Source: Phorcus lineatus (Eukaryota > Mollusca > Gastropoda > Trochida > Trochidae). From it: a stretch of DNA of 64,000 nucleotides. Positions within the stretch are counted from its first letter, which is position 1, and every line of letters begins with the position of its first letter. The notes under the pieces are model-generated. The model ran no database searches. It worked only from the letters and a program-made list of their open reading frames with translations, and was not told the DNA's origin. Location of the stretch: contig OV121086.1 in NCBI GenBank assembly GCA_921293015.1, positions 41,805,402-41,869,401 on the forward strand, read 5' to 3'. The position numbers and the translations under genes were made by a program. Shown piece by piece: positions 42,201 to 52,102 of the stretch.

Positions 42201-45200
42201 CCCTAAACGTATTTGCTGAATTATATTTATGATGAGGCGTAAGTATAGCAAGCTTTGAATTTGATCACGTACTAAACATTAAAGTTAATATAAACCGACT
42301 CGAAGTGTTTAATACAAATTTATCATCATCTATGTAATGATTTGAACTTATAGGTGGTTTGCTGAATAAATATCGTTTCACAAAATTGTTAATTTGAAAT
42401 GAGTTCTTTATTTATAGTACCACTCAAACGAAACTGTAAATGCAGGGAACGATGAGAATATCCCAACGAATCGCACTTCATAGATTCATGTACAAGTAAG
42501 CCAAACGCAAAGGCTGAAAATATGGTTGCTTATATGTAGCTGATGGTATCCTCAACGGAGAGATGAAACTTCACTTTAAAGACGCAAACTGACGGTTGAA
42601 CAGACAGAGTTCATACATACCGACAATAATATTGGAACGAGCTATGCTTCTTCAGCATTTACAACCCAAACCTGAGGTTAATGAACGATAGATTGTAAAC
42701 GACGAAACAAGTAATTGGAAGCCGCAGATAAGACACGATTTGCCCTAACACCAATACCGAAGCATCTCTGGTAGTTAACTGATCATGTATCCACTTAATA
42801 GTTCCACATGTTGAACATAGCATAGATGATCATTGTCAAAACTACCAACTATCTCAATATCACATGGATCTGTATTGCTGAACCCATTATGTCCTTGGAC
42901 GTATTTATTCACCAATGCATGACCCTATGTTTCTGATTCTGGTCTACTTTATTTGAGTCTTTTCTGAGTTGTTTTTCAATACGTCACGTGATACTGATTT
43001 AACATACTGATAAAAGTACTTAAGAGAAATAACATTTTAGATCTGGACCTCCTAGGAAACGGTCATATATGTTGTAGGTCTATCGAAGGCGAAAGCGATG
43101 AAATGCCAGAAATGATAACTATTTCTGAATATCATGGTCAGAACTTTCTAAGAGTTCTTACCTTTCTTCAAAGATTTAACCTTTAGCGTTGAGCGACTAA
43201 AACCACCCCCGCCACGTAGTAGGAGAAATATCGCATTAACAATGCATGTTTCGGGAGCTTTATAACAGGAAAACTCCTGAAGTTATCTGTTTAAGGGGCA
43301 TTCCGACGATAGATAGCACGCGCAAGCGAATAAATGAGCGATAACATTAAACGTAAACGCAAATGTTTGCAATGCAATAATTAATTCGCGATCTGTCACC
43401 TGAGATAGTACTCTACAATTTGAACCAAAACTGATTATCAGAGGATAGTTGTGCGATGTTGTGTAATGAAATATAACGTCGATTTATAGGAGAGACCCGA
43501 TATTGGCTTCGCAAATGGCTTAGCTCACTGACTGGATTAATTTCAGGACTTGAAATACACTAGTTCGTTTTTTCCGACTTATGATGTCATCTGAAGGCAA
43601 AGGTGTTTGGATTAATGTGATATATTGTTTAAATGGCTTATTTGACCATGGCATTTTGAAAATAGTTTTCAAAGAGACTATGGGTGTTGACCCCTTTATA
43701 CTTCCCTAAGTATAGGTGCTTGATCGCCGACTCTTTTTCCACACTGTTTATCCCTGTGACTAACGAAACACGTATAAGGAAGAATGAGAGCACGTTATGG
43801 TAACACTACAAGACAAAGGCGTTTCATTAGATTATTCACTTTTGAGAAGCACATTTTCTATGGCTAGCCGCTGGTACGGTCGTTGGTGGTACGACCCTGA
43901 CTCTGAGGGTGTGGGTTCGAATCCTACGACTCAACCCGAAAGAGTAAAAGAATTTGTACAAGTGCAGATAGCATAATCGAAAATATAACAGTGCCCTATT
44001 AGTATAGTTGGGTAGAGACAATATGAAGGATAAACGTCTAAGGCTTGTTATTGAGTCTATATGAAATGCAAAGAATCTTTAAGAAACACCGTGAAGGAGG
44101 AATGCGAACAAGTCTGAGGGTAGGCTACAAGACACTGTAATGCTAGTTTAGATTACGGAGGTGATTTACGTACCTGTGCCTCCTCATAATTACGTCCGGT
44201 TCAAGAATCTCGCTACATATCACTCCACAGCATGTTTATGTTAGAGTCTGCCTCATGGATAGTTCAAGCCCAGGCGACGCATATGAAGATGAGGCCATCG
44301 TCTAGGGGTTTTAGTTATCAAAAGTAGTTACTTCCTTATTTTTTAATAACAAATGAGGTTAATCATATTGTGTGTAAATTGGTTTCAAACAGAATCCATA
44401 TGAACGTGAGTGTTGAGACTGCAAGATGAGTGATCAATCATATCATACCTACTTAAATACAAAGTGCCGAGGAGGTTTTTTTTTTTAATTCAGGAAAAAA
44501 ATGTAAAAGCCCATCTGTAAATGTGTTGTTATATCAAAGTATAAACATACTCGTTTTACACTTAAACGACCTATAAACATGTGTCCGTATAGTTTGATAT
44601 TTCGTAAAACTGTTTTAAACCGGATCCTACGTGCAGTTTTCACTTGGCGTTACGAAGTAATGTGAAACAATCATCTAAACCATTGAAAGCACGTAATACT
44701 TCCTTAATGTTCAATGAATAATGTTGAGTTATATATAGAATTGTTTTAATCTTAAAAAATGTTACCTGTACCTGAGAAACATAATAAGTATGTAAACTCT
44801 GCTTGTAACATTGTATAATTGAAGGTACACATTACAACATCATCAAAATATAAGGTTTGCAAAAGTGCTTTAAACTGAGTTGCTTGCTCTTAATAATTGC
44901 ACTGTTGACGGAAGTATAAACAAGTTAACGGAAGTATAAACAATGATGCTTTACAAATAGATACCATAAACGTTGTTACTGTCACATTCCCTTAACATGA
45001 AGTTTGTTGATGTTGTTTCTAATTGGTTTAAACCCAATCTCATGCCTCCATAATTGAACTAAATGATGAAAGGATTAACGCACTGCAAGATGTTGTTCAC
45101 TTACATGCTATAAATTATCTTTTCGCGACTTGCTCTGAGAACCATTTTCTGTGCAAGTGGTTAATATTCGTACAATGGGAATTTTTTAAACATTTTCATG

Positions 45201-48072
45201 GTATCAATAAGTCAGTATACTTGATCGATTATTTTGATGACACGAACCAGATTGATGCTAGGCCCATATGCATTTAAGTGTGGTAACCTTTTAGAAGTTT
45301 AAAAATGAAATGTCCACAAACTTTCTGAAAATACCACATACTGAATTGGAATTTTTATATTTACAGATTATGGTAAATGTTTTTTCATCATCATCATTAT
45401 ATAATTCATTCAGAATTTAGGCCATTCGGGCCCATATACATGTGTTAACACATTAAGTCATATTACAAAAACCTATAAACACGCCCATCTGCATTAATGT
45501 ATTTACACATTTCCATAAAAAAGAACATTGATATATATTGATAACTAACAAAGAAAACATATGTGTAATTTGACTCTTAATGTTACTTACATTCTTGTAA
45601 TAGTTTACATCTTAGCTCGTATGAATGCATGATATACTGGAAACAAGTAGAAAATGGACTCTCCAAGAGGAAGGCTTTAGTTCGGTACCAGAACTAAAAA
45701 AACTCATCTTTCTATATCATATAACGTGTTTTCATTTTGAACAGATTTATATACTTGAAAGTTTTTATTTGTACATTTCCCCTTTCACTCGTCGATGTTA
45801 AGTATCAATATTTTACCTTCGTTTCAATAATTCATATTCATTCATAAATGTACTGTGATTATTACAAAATATTAAATCAAAATGAACACAAAGGAAATAG
45901 CTCAAGCGATTTTTCGGAGAGTTATTAAACGCTTTAACACTAAATGGTTAACTGAGAATAAATGGTTTAAATTATACCTGGATTAGGTTAGAGAGTTCAA
46001 TTATTGAAGTAACATTTAGAATAATCCAATATGTATTAGTGGTCGACTATTTAGTAACAAATCCAATCAGCATGTTACTTTATAGAGACTCAATAAATAA
46101 AGTAGTTTTTAATCGATCCAGTACTAGTTATTAAAGGAAGCTCTATACATACACCATACCCGTGTATATAAAGAAATAAGTAAAATACTAAGCAATAAAC
46201 TCAAATACTCCGCCTAATATAGTACAGACAACTGTACAAAACAGGATGTAGACTGACTGCAGACTGATACAGCACTTTACACGCCACCGATCAATTCGTA
46301 ATGAAACACCTTTTGGGAAACCGTTTTTGAACTGTGAAGTACAGCTGTTGAACAATTGTCACAGAACTGCGTAAACATAAACATAAACATTTATCCTTAC
46401 AACTTGAACAAAGTTTCATCTTATCATCAATAATTATCTCTGGGCGTTAACCAAACGAGTGGTCATTGGGAGCATTTATAATTCCAAGACATCTCCAAGA
46501 GACCGGAATAATTATCCATATGCAGCACAGCTGTTAAAATGTCACTGAACCATGTGGTCAAAAACATAAAAAGGGATATACTAATTCAATCGCAATCAAG
46601 GTAAACAGCTCTCATAACCAACATGATTCGATGATTGTTAGCGTTCATTTGATGTTTCACATCTGTTTCGTTAAAGTACATTTACATTTAATTGTACCAA
46701 GTGCACTGGATCATGAAACTTAAAGAAGAAAAAAAACCCAAAACATTCGTGCATGTTTCGTACAGCTGTTGAACATGCATGTATCTTCAGTATGTGTTTT
46801 CAGTCCCAATCTGCCAACAGGTTAATTCACATGAATACATTTCACGGTCCAGTGGTCAGGAAGTAAGGTTCATGTGCTGACCTTACCTTTCTCTACAGAA
46901 AGGGACTCAACTTAGGAAGTTGAACATAGGGTACTAAACTTCAAACCAGTACCATAAACGATGTTTCAATTACCTCTCAGGTCAACATCTTTACCATTAC
47001 GAAACTAATAAAATTATATCATTGACTTATAAATGAGGGAACGGACAATTGACCAGTTGACCACAGACAATGATCTACGAGCAGTTCGCATTGACCGGGC
47101 GAATGCACATATATTACATTGAGACCAGTACAGCTGTTTGTATTTCAGGTCTTTCCGTGAAATCCTGAACAATGATCTATACACAATTTAGATAAACACC
47201 TATTTAACTGTTAGCATGAAACTACAATAACCATTCATTCAGATATGACCAGTAGCTGTGGAGTGGTCAGTTGAACTAGACCATTTGTGATTGGTCAACG
47301 ACTCGTACAGTAATCGGAGCAGGTGTGATAATACAAACACCTGTTCATAAGTAAATACATACGTAAGTCATTGAACTATATACCCACATAGACGTTTACA
47401 CACATCTGTTTTAATATCTTCATGGAAACGAATATACCTTGTTGATGGCGTTTTTCTTAACCGCATATATTTTGTAAGTGTATTCGTAAATTGGTACCCC
47501 AAATTAAGAGACGAATATCGTTGCTTTTACGTAGTTATGGATATCTGTAGCTTAGATAGATCTATGGAAATTATGCAAATATTCTTGAACTAATAAGGTT
47601 CGAATTATGTCAATTTAATTCAAGCACGATTCATGCATCATTAAACATCCAGTGCTTAGGTTATTGTCAAATCTGATCGGAAGTTATGCGATCCCATTAC
47701 ATGTAAATGAAACACATATACATACATGTACATTTCTTGTGATCTTGAAATGAGATGTTTTCTACAAAAGTATTTGTGAATACCACTTTTACGAATCACG
47801 ATTTAAGTGATTGTGACTTAACCTCTATGTTCTATAAACTGCTGAATATACTACTGACTACTACCGAATAAGAATCGTACCAGAAGTGAGAAATATATTT
47901 CATAAATAGGGAAAGTTTTAACTGAAAGTCAACTTACCTGTATCTTCTTACAGAAAAAGGCCCGGCCCCAAGCCAGTATCGAGTCGAGAAGCCCAAAAAA
48001 ACCAGGCGCTGTTCGAGCCCCTGCCTTCACTATGGGTCGATACTATCTTCTTTCTCCCCTGGTTTCAATTGA
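9183..48072 (+). CDS. Sperm-tail PG-rich repeat protein (STPG/SHIPPO/ODF3-like), multi-exon
   Basis: Assembled from exons 9183-9254, 10526-10670, 11901-12011, 19670-19770, 20155-20250, 32536-32584 and 47954 onward, perhaps with a 17-nt microexon at 11783-11799. Most modules begin with a PG/PA turn plus Tyr or a near match: CPGPADYTCGW, IGPAMYKTK, SPGPKYRL, APAPNTYTL, SGPAQCHV and GPAPSQYRV. Basic stretches such as RKSFGTK or SINALGRRQ follow. This is the layout of STPG repeats in ODF3/SHIPPO and CIMAP proteins, which are associated with sperm flagella, axonemes and cytoplasmic microtubules. Phases agree at 9254/10526, 12011/19670, 19770/20155, 20250/32536 and 32584/47954. Only 10670/11901 fails without a further exon. 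The first exon needs one base from an upstream exon that I did not find. Introns reach 15 kb. I infer the family from repeat spacing, not a database hit. Confidence 0.68.
10526..10670 (+). CDS. STPG-like exon 2
   Basis: The acceptor tgtttttctctgcag is strong and the donor gtatgt begins at 10671. Only one plus frame is open across all 145 bases. It contains TVAASDIGPAMYKTKIALSS and later MAGPPRIPSKF. GC content is clearly above the flanks. It joins exon 1 (one leftover base plus AA) to make Gln. The minus frame over the same bases is a shadow. Confidence 0.62.
10829..11650. repeat. 34-bp satellite array with higher-order duplication
   Basis: More than twenty units of a 34-bp monomer containing aacattcaacaacagaaaca and tatgatacgta. 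A larger block, starting at the anomalous caccattcaac near 11121, is repeated near 11375. That is a 254-bp higher-order duplication carrying the same variant order. It lies in the intron between STPG-like exons 2 and 3. Confidence 0.9.
11783..11799 (+). CDS. Possible 17-nt microexon of the STPG-like gene
   Basis: The acceptor catcattag ends at 11782 and gtgtag follows at 11800. The piece adds one base to exon 2, then NRVAF, then one base to exon 3. That is exactly what is needed to bring exons 2 and 3 into the same frame. The flanking sites are mediocre and 17 nt is tiny, so this is a hypothesis, not a call. Confidence 0.25.
11901..12011 (+). CDS. STPG-like exon 3
   Basis: The acceptor tcgattccag ends at 11900 and the consensus donor gtgagt begins at 12012. 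It encodes FESPGPKYRLNLSYW then RGPRKSFGTKEPDVIEAPG. The SPGPKY turn plus SFGTK is the most recognisable STPG module in the window. One leftover G joins exon 4 as GTC. Confidence 0.75.
13078..13406 (+). mobile_element. MITE family B', flanked by TTAA
   Basis: 329 bp between perfect TTAA copies at 13074-13077 and 13407-13410. Ends: agggacacagagtatgt and, reversed, agtgacagagattataa. The interior matches family B (gtcaaacwtgtcaaactttat, gaaaaccggacagtggcgcg), so it is a diverged subfamily with different tips. TTAA target duplication is the hallmark of piggyBac transposition. Confidence 0.75.
13729..13785 (+). pseudogene. STPG-like module, decayed exon or alternative last exon
   Basis: The frame reads PGPGNYHIPEPDKGPKQG and then TGA: a textbook PG-rich turn 1.7 kb after exon 3. 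No AG lies close upstream. The nearest phase-compatible acceptor is at 13656-13657, which would add an unusual AT-rich segment. AATAAA follows near 13895, so an alternative 3' exon is possible. A dead duplicate exon is equally possible. Confidence 0.4.
15081..15547 (+). mobile_element. MITE family B, copy 1
   Basis: 467 bp with inverted ends agagccactccgtga and tcacggagtggctc. TTAA lies at 15077-15080 and 15548-15551. The interior has no open frame. A reversed copy is at 34374-34852 and a truncated one at 62879. Confidence 0.85.
15691..15838 (+). mobile_element. tRNA-headed SINE, copy 1
   Basis: The head ggttagctgctagtacggtc is followed by a pol III B-box-like gtgggttcgcgtcc. A shared body follows (tttttactcttgcagatagt, gatcccaaatatatcac). 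The same order recurs at 43.86 and 58.19 kb, so it is a dispersed SINE and not a tRNA gene. Confidence 0.7.
16032..16052. repeat. Poly-C tract
   Basis: An uninterrupted run of about 20 C followed by ccactccctccccc. Possible length instability or assembly uncertainty. Confidence 0.9.
16248..17146 (-). mobile_element. Tc1-like transposase relic
   Basis: Read on the minus strand, it starts MSKAVKWQIIGLLGTGL then SFKEIARRT, the paired-type helix-turn-helix of Tc1 transposases. Later come GRTRVWRHQGTAYAP, GGGSVMEWG and MSPDRIPLEHVWGNW. It ends EEWQPLPQERFRRLVRDLRR and a stop. These are the N-terminal DNA-binding, DDE-domain and C-terminal parts in the right order. The frame is broken several times and about 100 codons short of the usual 340. 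Terminal inverted repeats were not identified. Part of the plus-strand frames here are shadows. Confidence 0.85.
17147..18335. other. Intron stretch after Tc1 relic
   Basis: AT-rich. The 141-codon frame at 17720-18145 has no domain I recognise and low-complexity AT-driven composition, so I treat it as chance. Confidence 0.45.
18336..18606. repeat. 26-bp tandem repeat
   Basis: About ten units of aaatgatactttgtaatgat plus aaaatc. The first units are nearly identical and the later ones decay. It is in the intron before STPG-like exon 4. Confidence 0.88.
18607..19669. other. Last part of STPG-like intron 3-4
   Basis: AT-rich, with no recognised repeat or coding signal. Confidence 0.5.
19670..19770 (+). 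CDS. STPG-like exon 4
   Basis: The acceptor tgttttgccccag and donor gtaaac flank 101 bases that read RPLAPAPNTYTLKNTIDAST then WRSRWRVDGSTLK. PAPNTYTL is a typical repeat core. Two opening bases complete the codon left by exon 3, 7.7 kb upstream. It ends on a whole codon. Confidence 0.68.
20155..20250 (+). CDS. STPG-like exon 5
   Basis: Tandem acceptors cacag and cacagag lie before it; the second, ending at 20154, keeps the frame of exon 4. It reads DGSSGPAQCHVREATVKKDS then LRADKYVNLLQV. The donor gtacgt begins at 20251. The repeat Tyr is replaced by Cys in GPAQCHV. Nearby GT dinucleotides leave the exact end slightly uncertain, but each keeps the same phase. Confidence 0.58.
21287..21640. 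repeat. Local duplicated segment
   Basis: Blocks such as cgtccgttat, gaggatgtgtcatgact and ggtcacgttatctctc/ggtcacgtcatctctc occur twice, about 200-300 bp apart and in altered order. It is an old local duplication without coding signal. Confidence 0.6.
22180..22887. repeat. 27-bp satellite, about 26 units
   Basis: The unit agttacatgtaaccaccctt plus catcaag is tandem throughout. Every unit holds the palindrome ttacatgtaa. Because 27 is divisible by three, it keeps an open frame (22016-22720) encoding a nine-residue repeat RVTCNHPSS. No start, domain or splice context supports a real protein, so I annotate it as a satellite in STPG-like intron 5-6. Confidence 0.92.
22888..25825. other. Intron stretch, nothing recognised
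   Basis: AT-rich sequence in STPG-like intron 5-6. Slightly GC-richer pockets near 23.6-23.8 and 24.7 kb show no coherent exon. Confidence 0.45.
25826..26400 (+). mobile_element. MITE family C, copy 1, flanked by TTAA
   Basis: 575 bp with perfect TTAA at 25822-25825 and 26401-26404. The tips are aggcacta and tagtgcct. The interior shares ttctatcgatgcaa, cctgcaatcaa and gtcagctgtgcacaaaa with the reversed copy at 40967-41587. Non-coding. Confidence 0.85.
26901..27470 (+). mobile_element. Tc1-like transposase relic, internally deleted
   Basis: It reads LPRLTNEERQRAMGRLRAGQ, then VADHPRPGASRV and HLRNRFVTAT. In a shifted frame come RATGLGRNLNRKEGPVL, then VFSDESRFTLDELGR with the first catalytic Asp. 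Soon after, VLKSMRRRCDR appears, which normally sits at the very C-terminus. The middle of the DDE domain, including the second and third acidic residues, is therefore missing. Its sequence differs from the minus-strand Tc1 relic at 16.2 kb, so it comes from another lineage. Confidence 0.8.
27471..31429. other. Intron stretch with chance frames
   Basis: Frames at 27735-27935, 28423-28611 (minus), 28859-29074, 29092-29313, 30832-31017 (minus) and 31067-31258 have no recognisable domains. Nothing else supported. Confidence 0.4.
31430..31885. repeat. Degenerate ~32-bp tandem repeat
   Basis: About 14 units around cattcatgaagcactacacg and ttacgtgataa, with substitutions and length changes. It is older than the 27- and 34-bp arrays. 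Confidence 0.85.
32536..32584 (+). CDS. STPG-like exon 6
   Basis: The acceptor tattgtctcttgtag ends at 32535 and gtattt begins at 32585. The 49 bases read TFPCSINALGRRQDNR plus one base, like the second half of an STPG module (PxFSxGxR). It starts in the phase left by exon 5. Its leftover C plus AA of exon 7 gives Gln, so NRQKGPAPSQY forms across the join. Short, so moderate confidence. Confidence 0.5.
32634..32787. repeat. Local duplication of ~60 bp
   Basis: A block with cttattcgaa, ggattatattttcc, tgrcatat and tttatt occurs at 32637 and again about 110 bp later. It lies 50 bp downstream of STPG-like exon 6. Confidence 0.7.
33620..33999 (-). mobile_element. MITE family A, copy 2
   Basis: The reverse orientation of copy 1. 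The right end is cgtgctactgtccct. The interior includes ccgatcatggtac, tttcctctatgatt reversed, and a match to the ggaaatggattcgc block. The left edge is less certain. Confidence 0.6.
34177..34255. repeat. 29-bp inverted repeat (hairpin)
   Basis: Arms aagctctcttagtgctagga plus tagtcgtaa and ttacgactatcttagtgcta plus agagagctt pair with about two mismatches around a 21-base loop. It could be a fold-back element or a remnant of two TIRs. Confidence 0.8.
34374..34852 (-). mobile_element. MITE family B, copy 2
   Basis: 479 bp, reversed relative to the copy at 15.1 kb and alike along its full length. TTAA precedes it (34370-34373) and ATAA follows, so one flank has mutated. The ends are agagccactcca and cggagtggctct. 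Confidence 0.85.
34853..37794. other. Intron stretch with chance frames
   Basis: Several 60-85-codon frames on both strands (for example 35111, 35496, 36747, 37065) lack domains. An exon-like piece at 36404-36456 is discussed under rejected items. Confidence 0.4.
37795..38141 (+). mobile_element. MITE family A, copy 3
   Basis: About 347 bp with ends agggggcaggagcacg and cttgctactgtccct. It shares gtgatctcaagaaaag, gggttaagctatgcgcatgc and ttatttcctctac with other copies. The frame 37926-38177 lies inside it and is not a gene. Confidence 0.7.
38142..40966. other. Intron stretch with two GC-richer pockets
   Basis: At 38.7-38.9 kb and 39.45-39.8 kb, open frames of about 100 codons exist on the minus strand (38706-39011 and 39448-39750). 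I recognise neither protein and see no convincing splice structure. Confidence 0.35.
40967..41587 (-). mobile_element. MITE family C, copy 2, flanked by TTAA
   Basis: 621 bp with TTAA at 40963-40966 and 41588-41591. The ends acgcactagtgcacgc and gcgtgcactagtgcct form a near-perfect inverted repeat. It is homologous to the copy at 25.8 kb, in opposite orientation. Confidence 0.88.
41588..43857. other. Intron stretch, nothing recognised
   Basis: AT-rich. Two weakly similar ~60-bp segments with gagcacatcag/ggcacatcag and catttacaaatt/cctttacaaatt lie near 42.05 and 42.15 kb. Confidence 0.4.
43858..43995 (+). mobile_element. tRNA-headed SINE, copy 2
   Basis: The head ggctagccgctggtacggtc, the B box gtgggttcgaatcc, and the body gtgcagatagcataatcgaa. 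It aligns with the copy at 15.7 kb. The minus frame 43836-44021 is its shadow. Confidence 0.72.
43996..47953. other. Last part of STPG-like intron 6-7
   Basis: AT-rich, without long frames. Short phrases with acagctgtt recur between 46.3 and 47.2 kb, but no clear repeat unit emerges. Confidence 0.4.
47954..48072 (+). CDS. STPG-like exon 7, possibly terminal
   Basis: The acceptor tatcttcttacag ends at 47953. It encodes KGPAPSQYRVEKPKKTRR then CSSPCLHYGS, a full repeat module with the PxxxxGS ending. The frame stays open to TGA at 48070-48072, so it may be the last exon, with ATTAAA near 48212. Alternatively it splices from a weak GT near 48036 or 48061. The sequence does not decide which. Confidence 0.62.
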
Positions 48073-51000
48073 TTAGAAACGTTTTTTAAACTTACAAGCT
48101 GCTGACTTAACACTGGAACAGTTCGTCTACTTTTGTCAATGGGATGGCACCGTTTTACCTAGGACTTGAGTTAATCTGAATCCTATAAAACGTTTTCACC
48201 TCTGACAATAGATTAAATCCCTTTGATGTGTGTCTGTTACAGTGTAAACTTCTCCGTTGGCCTCCGCTTTGACTAACCGGAAGTTCGTATCTGTCTTTTG
48301 TCGACTTTTGCCGTGGATTGGAAACGTTTATTAAATTGCCGGTTATCAACTTCCACAAGTTTATACCAATAGAATCGAACGGTTACATTACTTTATTTTC
48401 ACAATTGTCGCTGTAAATGCTAATAGAATTTAACTTTATTTCGCAACTTTCCAGAAGAAACCGATTTCGTCCACAGGCGCCGATAGACCCGAACGCTATA
48501 AAGTTTTACCTATTACATTAGTCAAGTAAAACTTAAGAAGTCTGATGTTATATGTTCACCTGTTTTAATGGATCAGAACTCTTCGGTGCTCCACAATAGT
48601 GCCAATTGACTACCCTATTACTCTCCCGCCAGGTTCGTTACTCCGTGGTGTCCTTGCTGTCAACAGATTGTATTAATCCTAAATCCAATAAGGTCTCAGT
48701 GACTTTTTTCTTTGTATTGATTGAGCGTTATACCTTCCGTGATCAGCTGTGGAGGACAGATCGCGACGGTTTCTGATTTTCTATCACTTTGACGGTGTGC
48801 CAAATTCTGCCCCACCTTAATTTTCCGGTTGCTGTTCTGCTAACACACTACAAACCGTGATTGAATTTTATGAAAGATTTCTTTGAAAGTCTTTAAAAAT
48901 AACTCTCTTAGCCAGTTCTCCCAAAATTGTTCCACCTGTTGACTTGCACACTACACGTGTATACTTCCAACAAATGGTTGCTTGAATAGTTCTTCAAAAC
49001 GTTTAAAGCTCTCTGATTTCTCAATGCTTCCCTTTACATCCAACTGTATAGGTCATTGAATGTAATACAAATCTCACGGGTAGAATTATAGCACTCTGAA
49101 ACACTAAGTATTTTTTATAAAACCACGAATAGTTATCATAATGCCATAGAACTTCACGTAAACAGTATGTCCGAGACTGTTCCAAATTAAGTTGTTTGCA
49201 GAATGGTACCACGCTACTGACTCCGATGAGGCCCCGACGAGTATTTCATTGAGCGCGATTCATCTAAGCTACTCCATACAATCTGGTTTATCCGTGAAGC
49301 TAGTTCATTACAGTATAATACCTGCAAGCTACGACAGATGGTTGTGTCGATTTGGCTTAACTTTCGTCGTCTGCTGTGTGGGAAGCTCGACCAAACAGAA
49401 CTGAGGTTTTAAATTGATGGTATTTGCTAAGCCAATCAGAGCTCGTGTTACAAATGGATAGAATTTGCTACAACCTGTTAATTGTCTAATAGAACGACGA
49501 CGACGGCTCTTGCAGAGAACCGTTCATGCACGAGAGTGGAGTAAACTCCTCCACTGCGCGTGCCGTCTGACACTGCGGGGAGTGTGGCGCAGTTAGGAAA
49601 TAAGACGCAATCAGCCTGTTGACAAATGATTTCGATTTCCAATCCAAGTTCATCGAAGAGACCGAAATTAGCATCCTTTTAACCTAAAGTTGCATCTTTA
49701 GATCAACGTGTGCTGTAATTATATATGTTGCATACATATCCTTAGGCTGGTTAGAAAGACAGTGGTTATATTTGAGGCGATGTTCACAGACACTTAGTGA
49801 CTTTTAAGAACAGCATTTCTTAGATTCTGTCATACAAATAATTATTTAATGAAGAAAAATTATCAAAACAAATCTACAATTTATCTTACAGTTTTTATTT
49901 TCTTCAGTATGAATCAAACCCGTGTACATTATTGCTGTGTTCGAATTACTAAGAATTGTCATGCATTTATACTCATAATGATGTCAGTATATTCTTGCTT
50001 GTCTAAAATCCATGTAATTACCAAGATATTAAAGGTCAGTCAATCGTTTCAAATTGCACTGTTCAAACGATAACGATAATAACATGTATTACCATATTTA
50101 CCTTTAATGAATTAAGATTGTTAACCGTGATGATCCTTAGCTTACATGTTTATAGAAGTTACGATCAGGATTGGAAGATGGAATCAGGGTGGATCACTAT
50201 GGCGGATCAAGAAACTCATAAAGGATTCCGAGGTCGCCTTCATCATGTGGTTATTCAAACAGCCGATAATAGTTTGTTAACGTCAGATATCATTGCAATT
50301 GAATGAAGGGTGGTCATTAACGGTAGAATCTAAGAGGACATGCTTACTTTGGTGGCAGCTAGATATCATTGGCGTAGGAACACTTAAAAGTTATGGGGGC
50401 AAAATCTCTCATGTGTAGGTGGGCCGTCGTTGAAACAAGCCCGTGGTGGTACTTTCTACGACAAGACAATAGTTCTAGTCCAAGGATGCGTAATACAGAA
50501 CCTGCAATCATTACGTCACCCTATCTCCTGGCTTGCTGAGAGAAATAATGGTGTGAAGTACTTAAATGCTTGACAAACTCATACACTCGCGTATAGTATA
50601 GTAATGTGACGCTTATATCGTTAGATATCCGAAGCAAGAAGAATCTAATTTTGGTTCTGCAGACTAAATATAGCGAAAATATATTCTTTGAAATACCCGC
50701 TTGCTGAAGGGGATTCATAGACTGCACAAAAGAGTTCGAAAAATATGCAGTCTTGGTGCCAAACTGCAAAAATGACGTTGTAAGGGAAAGCTTATTTGGA
50801 TTTATGAGAGTCAAGTACAGTAAAATTATTCTCTCATGACGATCGACTTTTTATCACTAGTTCGATACAAGTTTGAACAAGGACATGTCTCTGTTCTCAG
50901 AAAATTCCTTGGGGAATATAATAACGATTTTTGACTGGTTGTGATTTGATATGGCGTGACTCGGTGTCAATGTAATCTTGAACCATATGTACTTGTTTAA

Positions 51001-52102
51001 ATTCTGTACTTTTGTATTACTGAAAAGCTGACTGAGAAATCTAAGGTGCGACAAAGCTGAAACAAGAACTATTAAATCTCAATTTTGAAAGGGTTTTTTT
51101 CATTCCTGAAAATTACCAATACCTAACTTGCGGAAAAGAAAAGTAACAAATTTTGTTAAAATGAATGTATATTTTGTTAAATATATATATTACTTATTTA
51201 ATTTGAGGTAAAAAAATAAAGTTTCGTATGGAATCGTTTCCTGAATGTCAAAACAAATCTTTTTTGTTATCTGTAATGATAATATTTTTGATAAACCAAT
51301 TATTTTATGAAGAAAGAATTAGCATGTAAAATATCGCAGGCGCAGTTTTTTTTGTGAGGAAACTTTTGCTACGGAGAAACCTTAGTTTACGTGCAGCTGA
51401 TACAGTTGTAGATTTCCGAAGGATGAAGACGGAATTTCACGTGTAGCTCATGCATTCACAAAAGTCAACTTACATTCGGTGACGCATATACCTGCACTAA
51501 CATTGCATGTTCTAACTGCATTAGAGCAAAATATGATATTCATTACACGGTATTTTTTCCCAAAATGGATGTTAGTAAAAGGGAAGTCTGTGCAAATGGC
51601 CCTTAAAGTAGAATGAAAAAGTCCGCTTAGCCGTAACGTAATGTATTGTTATTGAGACTGTAATAACGATTGGTGCAAGACAATTGCTTCGAACATGTAT
51701 CGACTGGCAGGCTTACCTTTCTGGGTTCGATCCCAGAGATACAACCAGGTTGGTGATCAATAGGATCCTATCCGTATAGGGAGTGTTTGTGAATTCCTAT
51801 CAATATCGATGAACTATGGAATGACAAAGAGCATTTTATTACATTATAACGCGTATGCTTGACTCGTGTTTACCCAAAGAGATTGTTTGATCAAGTTACG
51901 TGTAAGCATGATGATATGTGCTGTAATCATAGCTACAATATTTTATTGGATATGTTGACGTCGATTTCAACTAAGAGAAAATGCCAGAACTATCCATGGA
52001 AAACTGTATTGACATGGTTACAGGTATTTCATCGAAATAGCCCTATGAAGTAGGCAGTGTTAATTCACATATTGGTTTTTCTCAAGTATCTTGTTTTCAG
52101 AA
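48073..52102. other. Intergenic or intronic stretch
   Basis: 48.1-49.7 kb is somewhat richer in GC than the rest but shows no coherent exon apart from the minus-strand candidate. 49.7-52.1 kb holds chance frames only. Confidence 0.4.
49486..49572 (-). CDS. Possible last exon on minus strand, unknown gene
   Basis: Read on minus, the acceptor ctgcgccacactccccgcag is excellent. The following frame CQTARAVEEFTPLSCMNGSL then QEPSSSFY ends in TAG. The pocket is GC-rich against its surroundings. No partner exon was recognised and the product is unknown. It may be chance. Confidence 0.2.
   Translation of the reverse strand, partial: CQTARAVEEFTPLSCMNGSLQEPSSSFY

Noticed and set aside
51690-51745. 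tRNA-like ctgggttcgatcccag
   Set aside because: Only a B-box-like stem-loop; no A box or acceptor stem.
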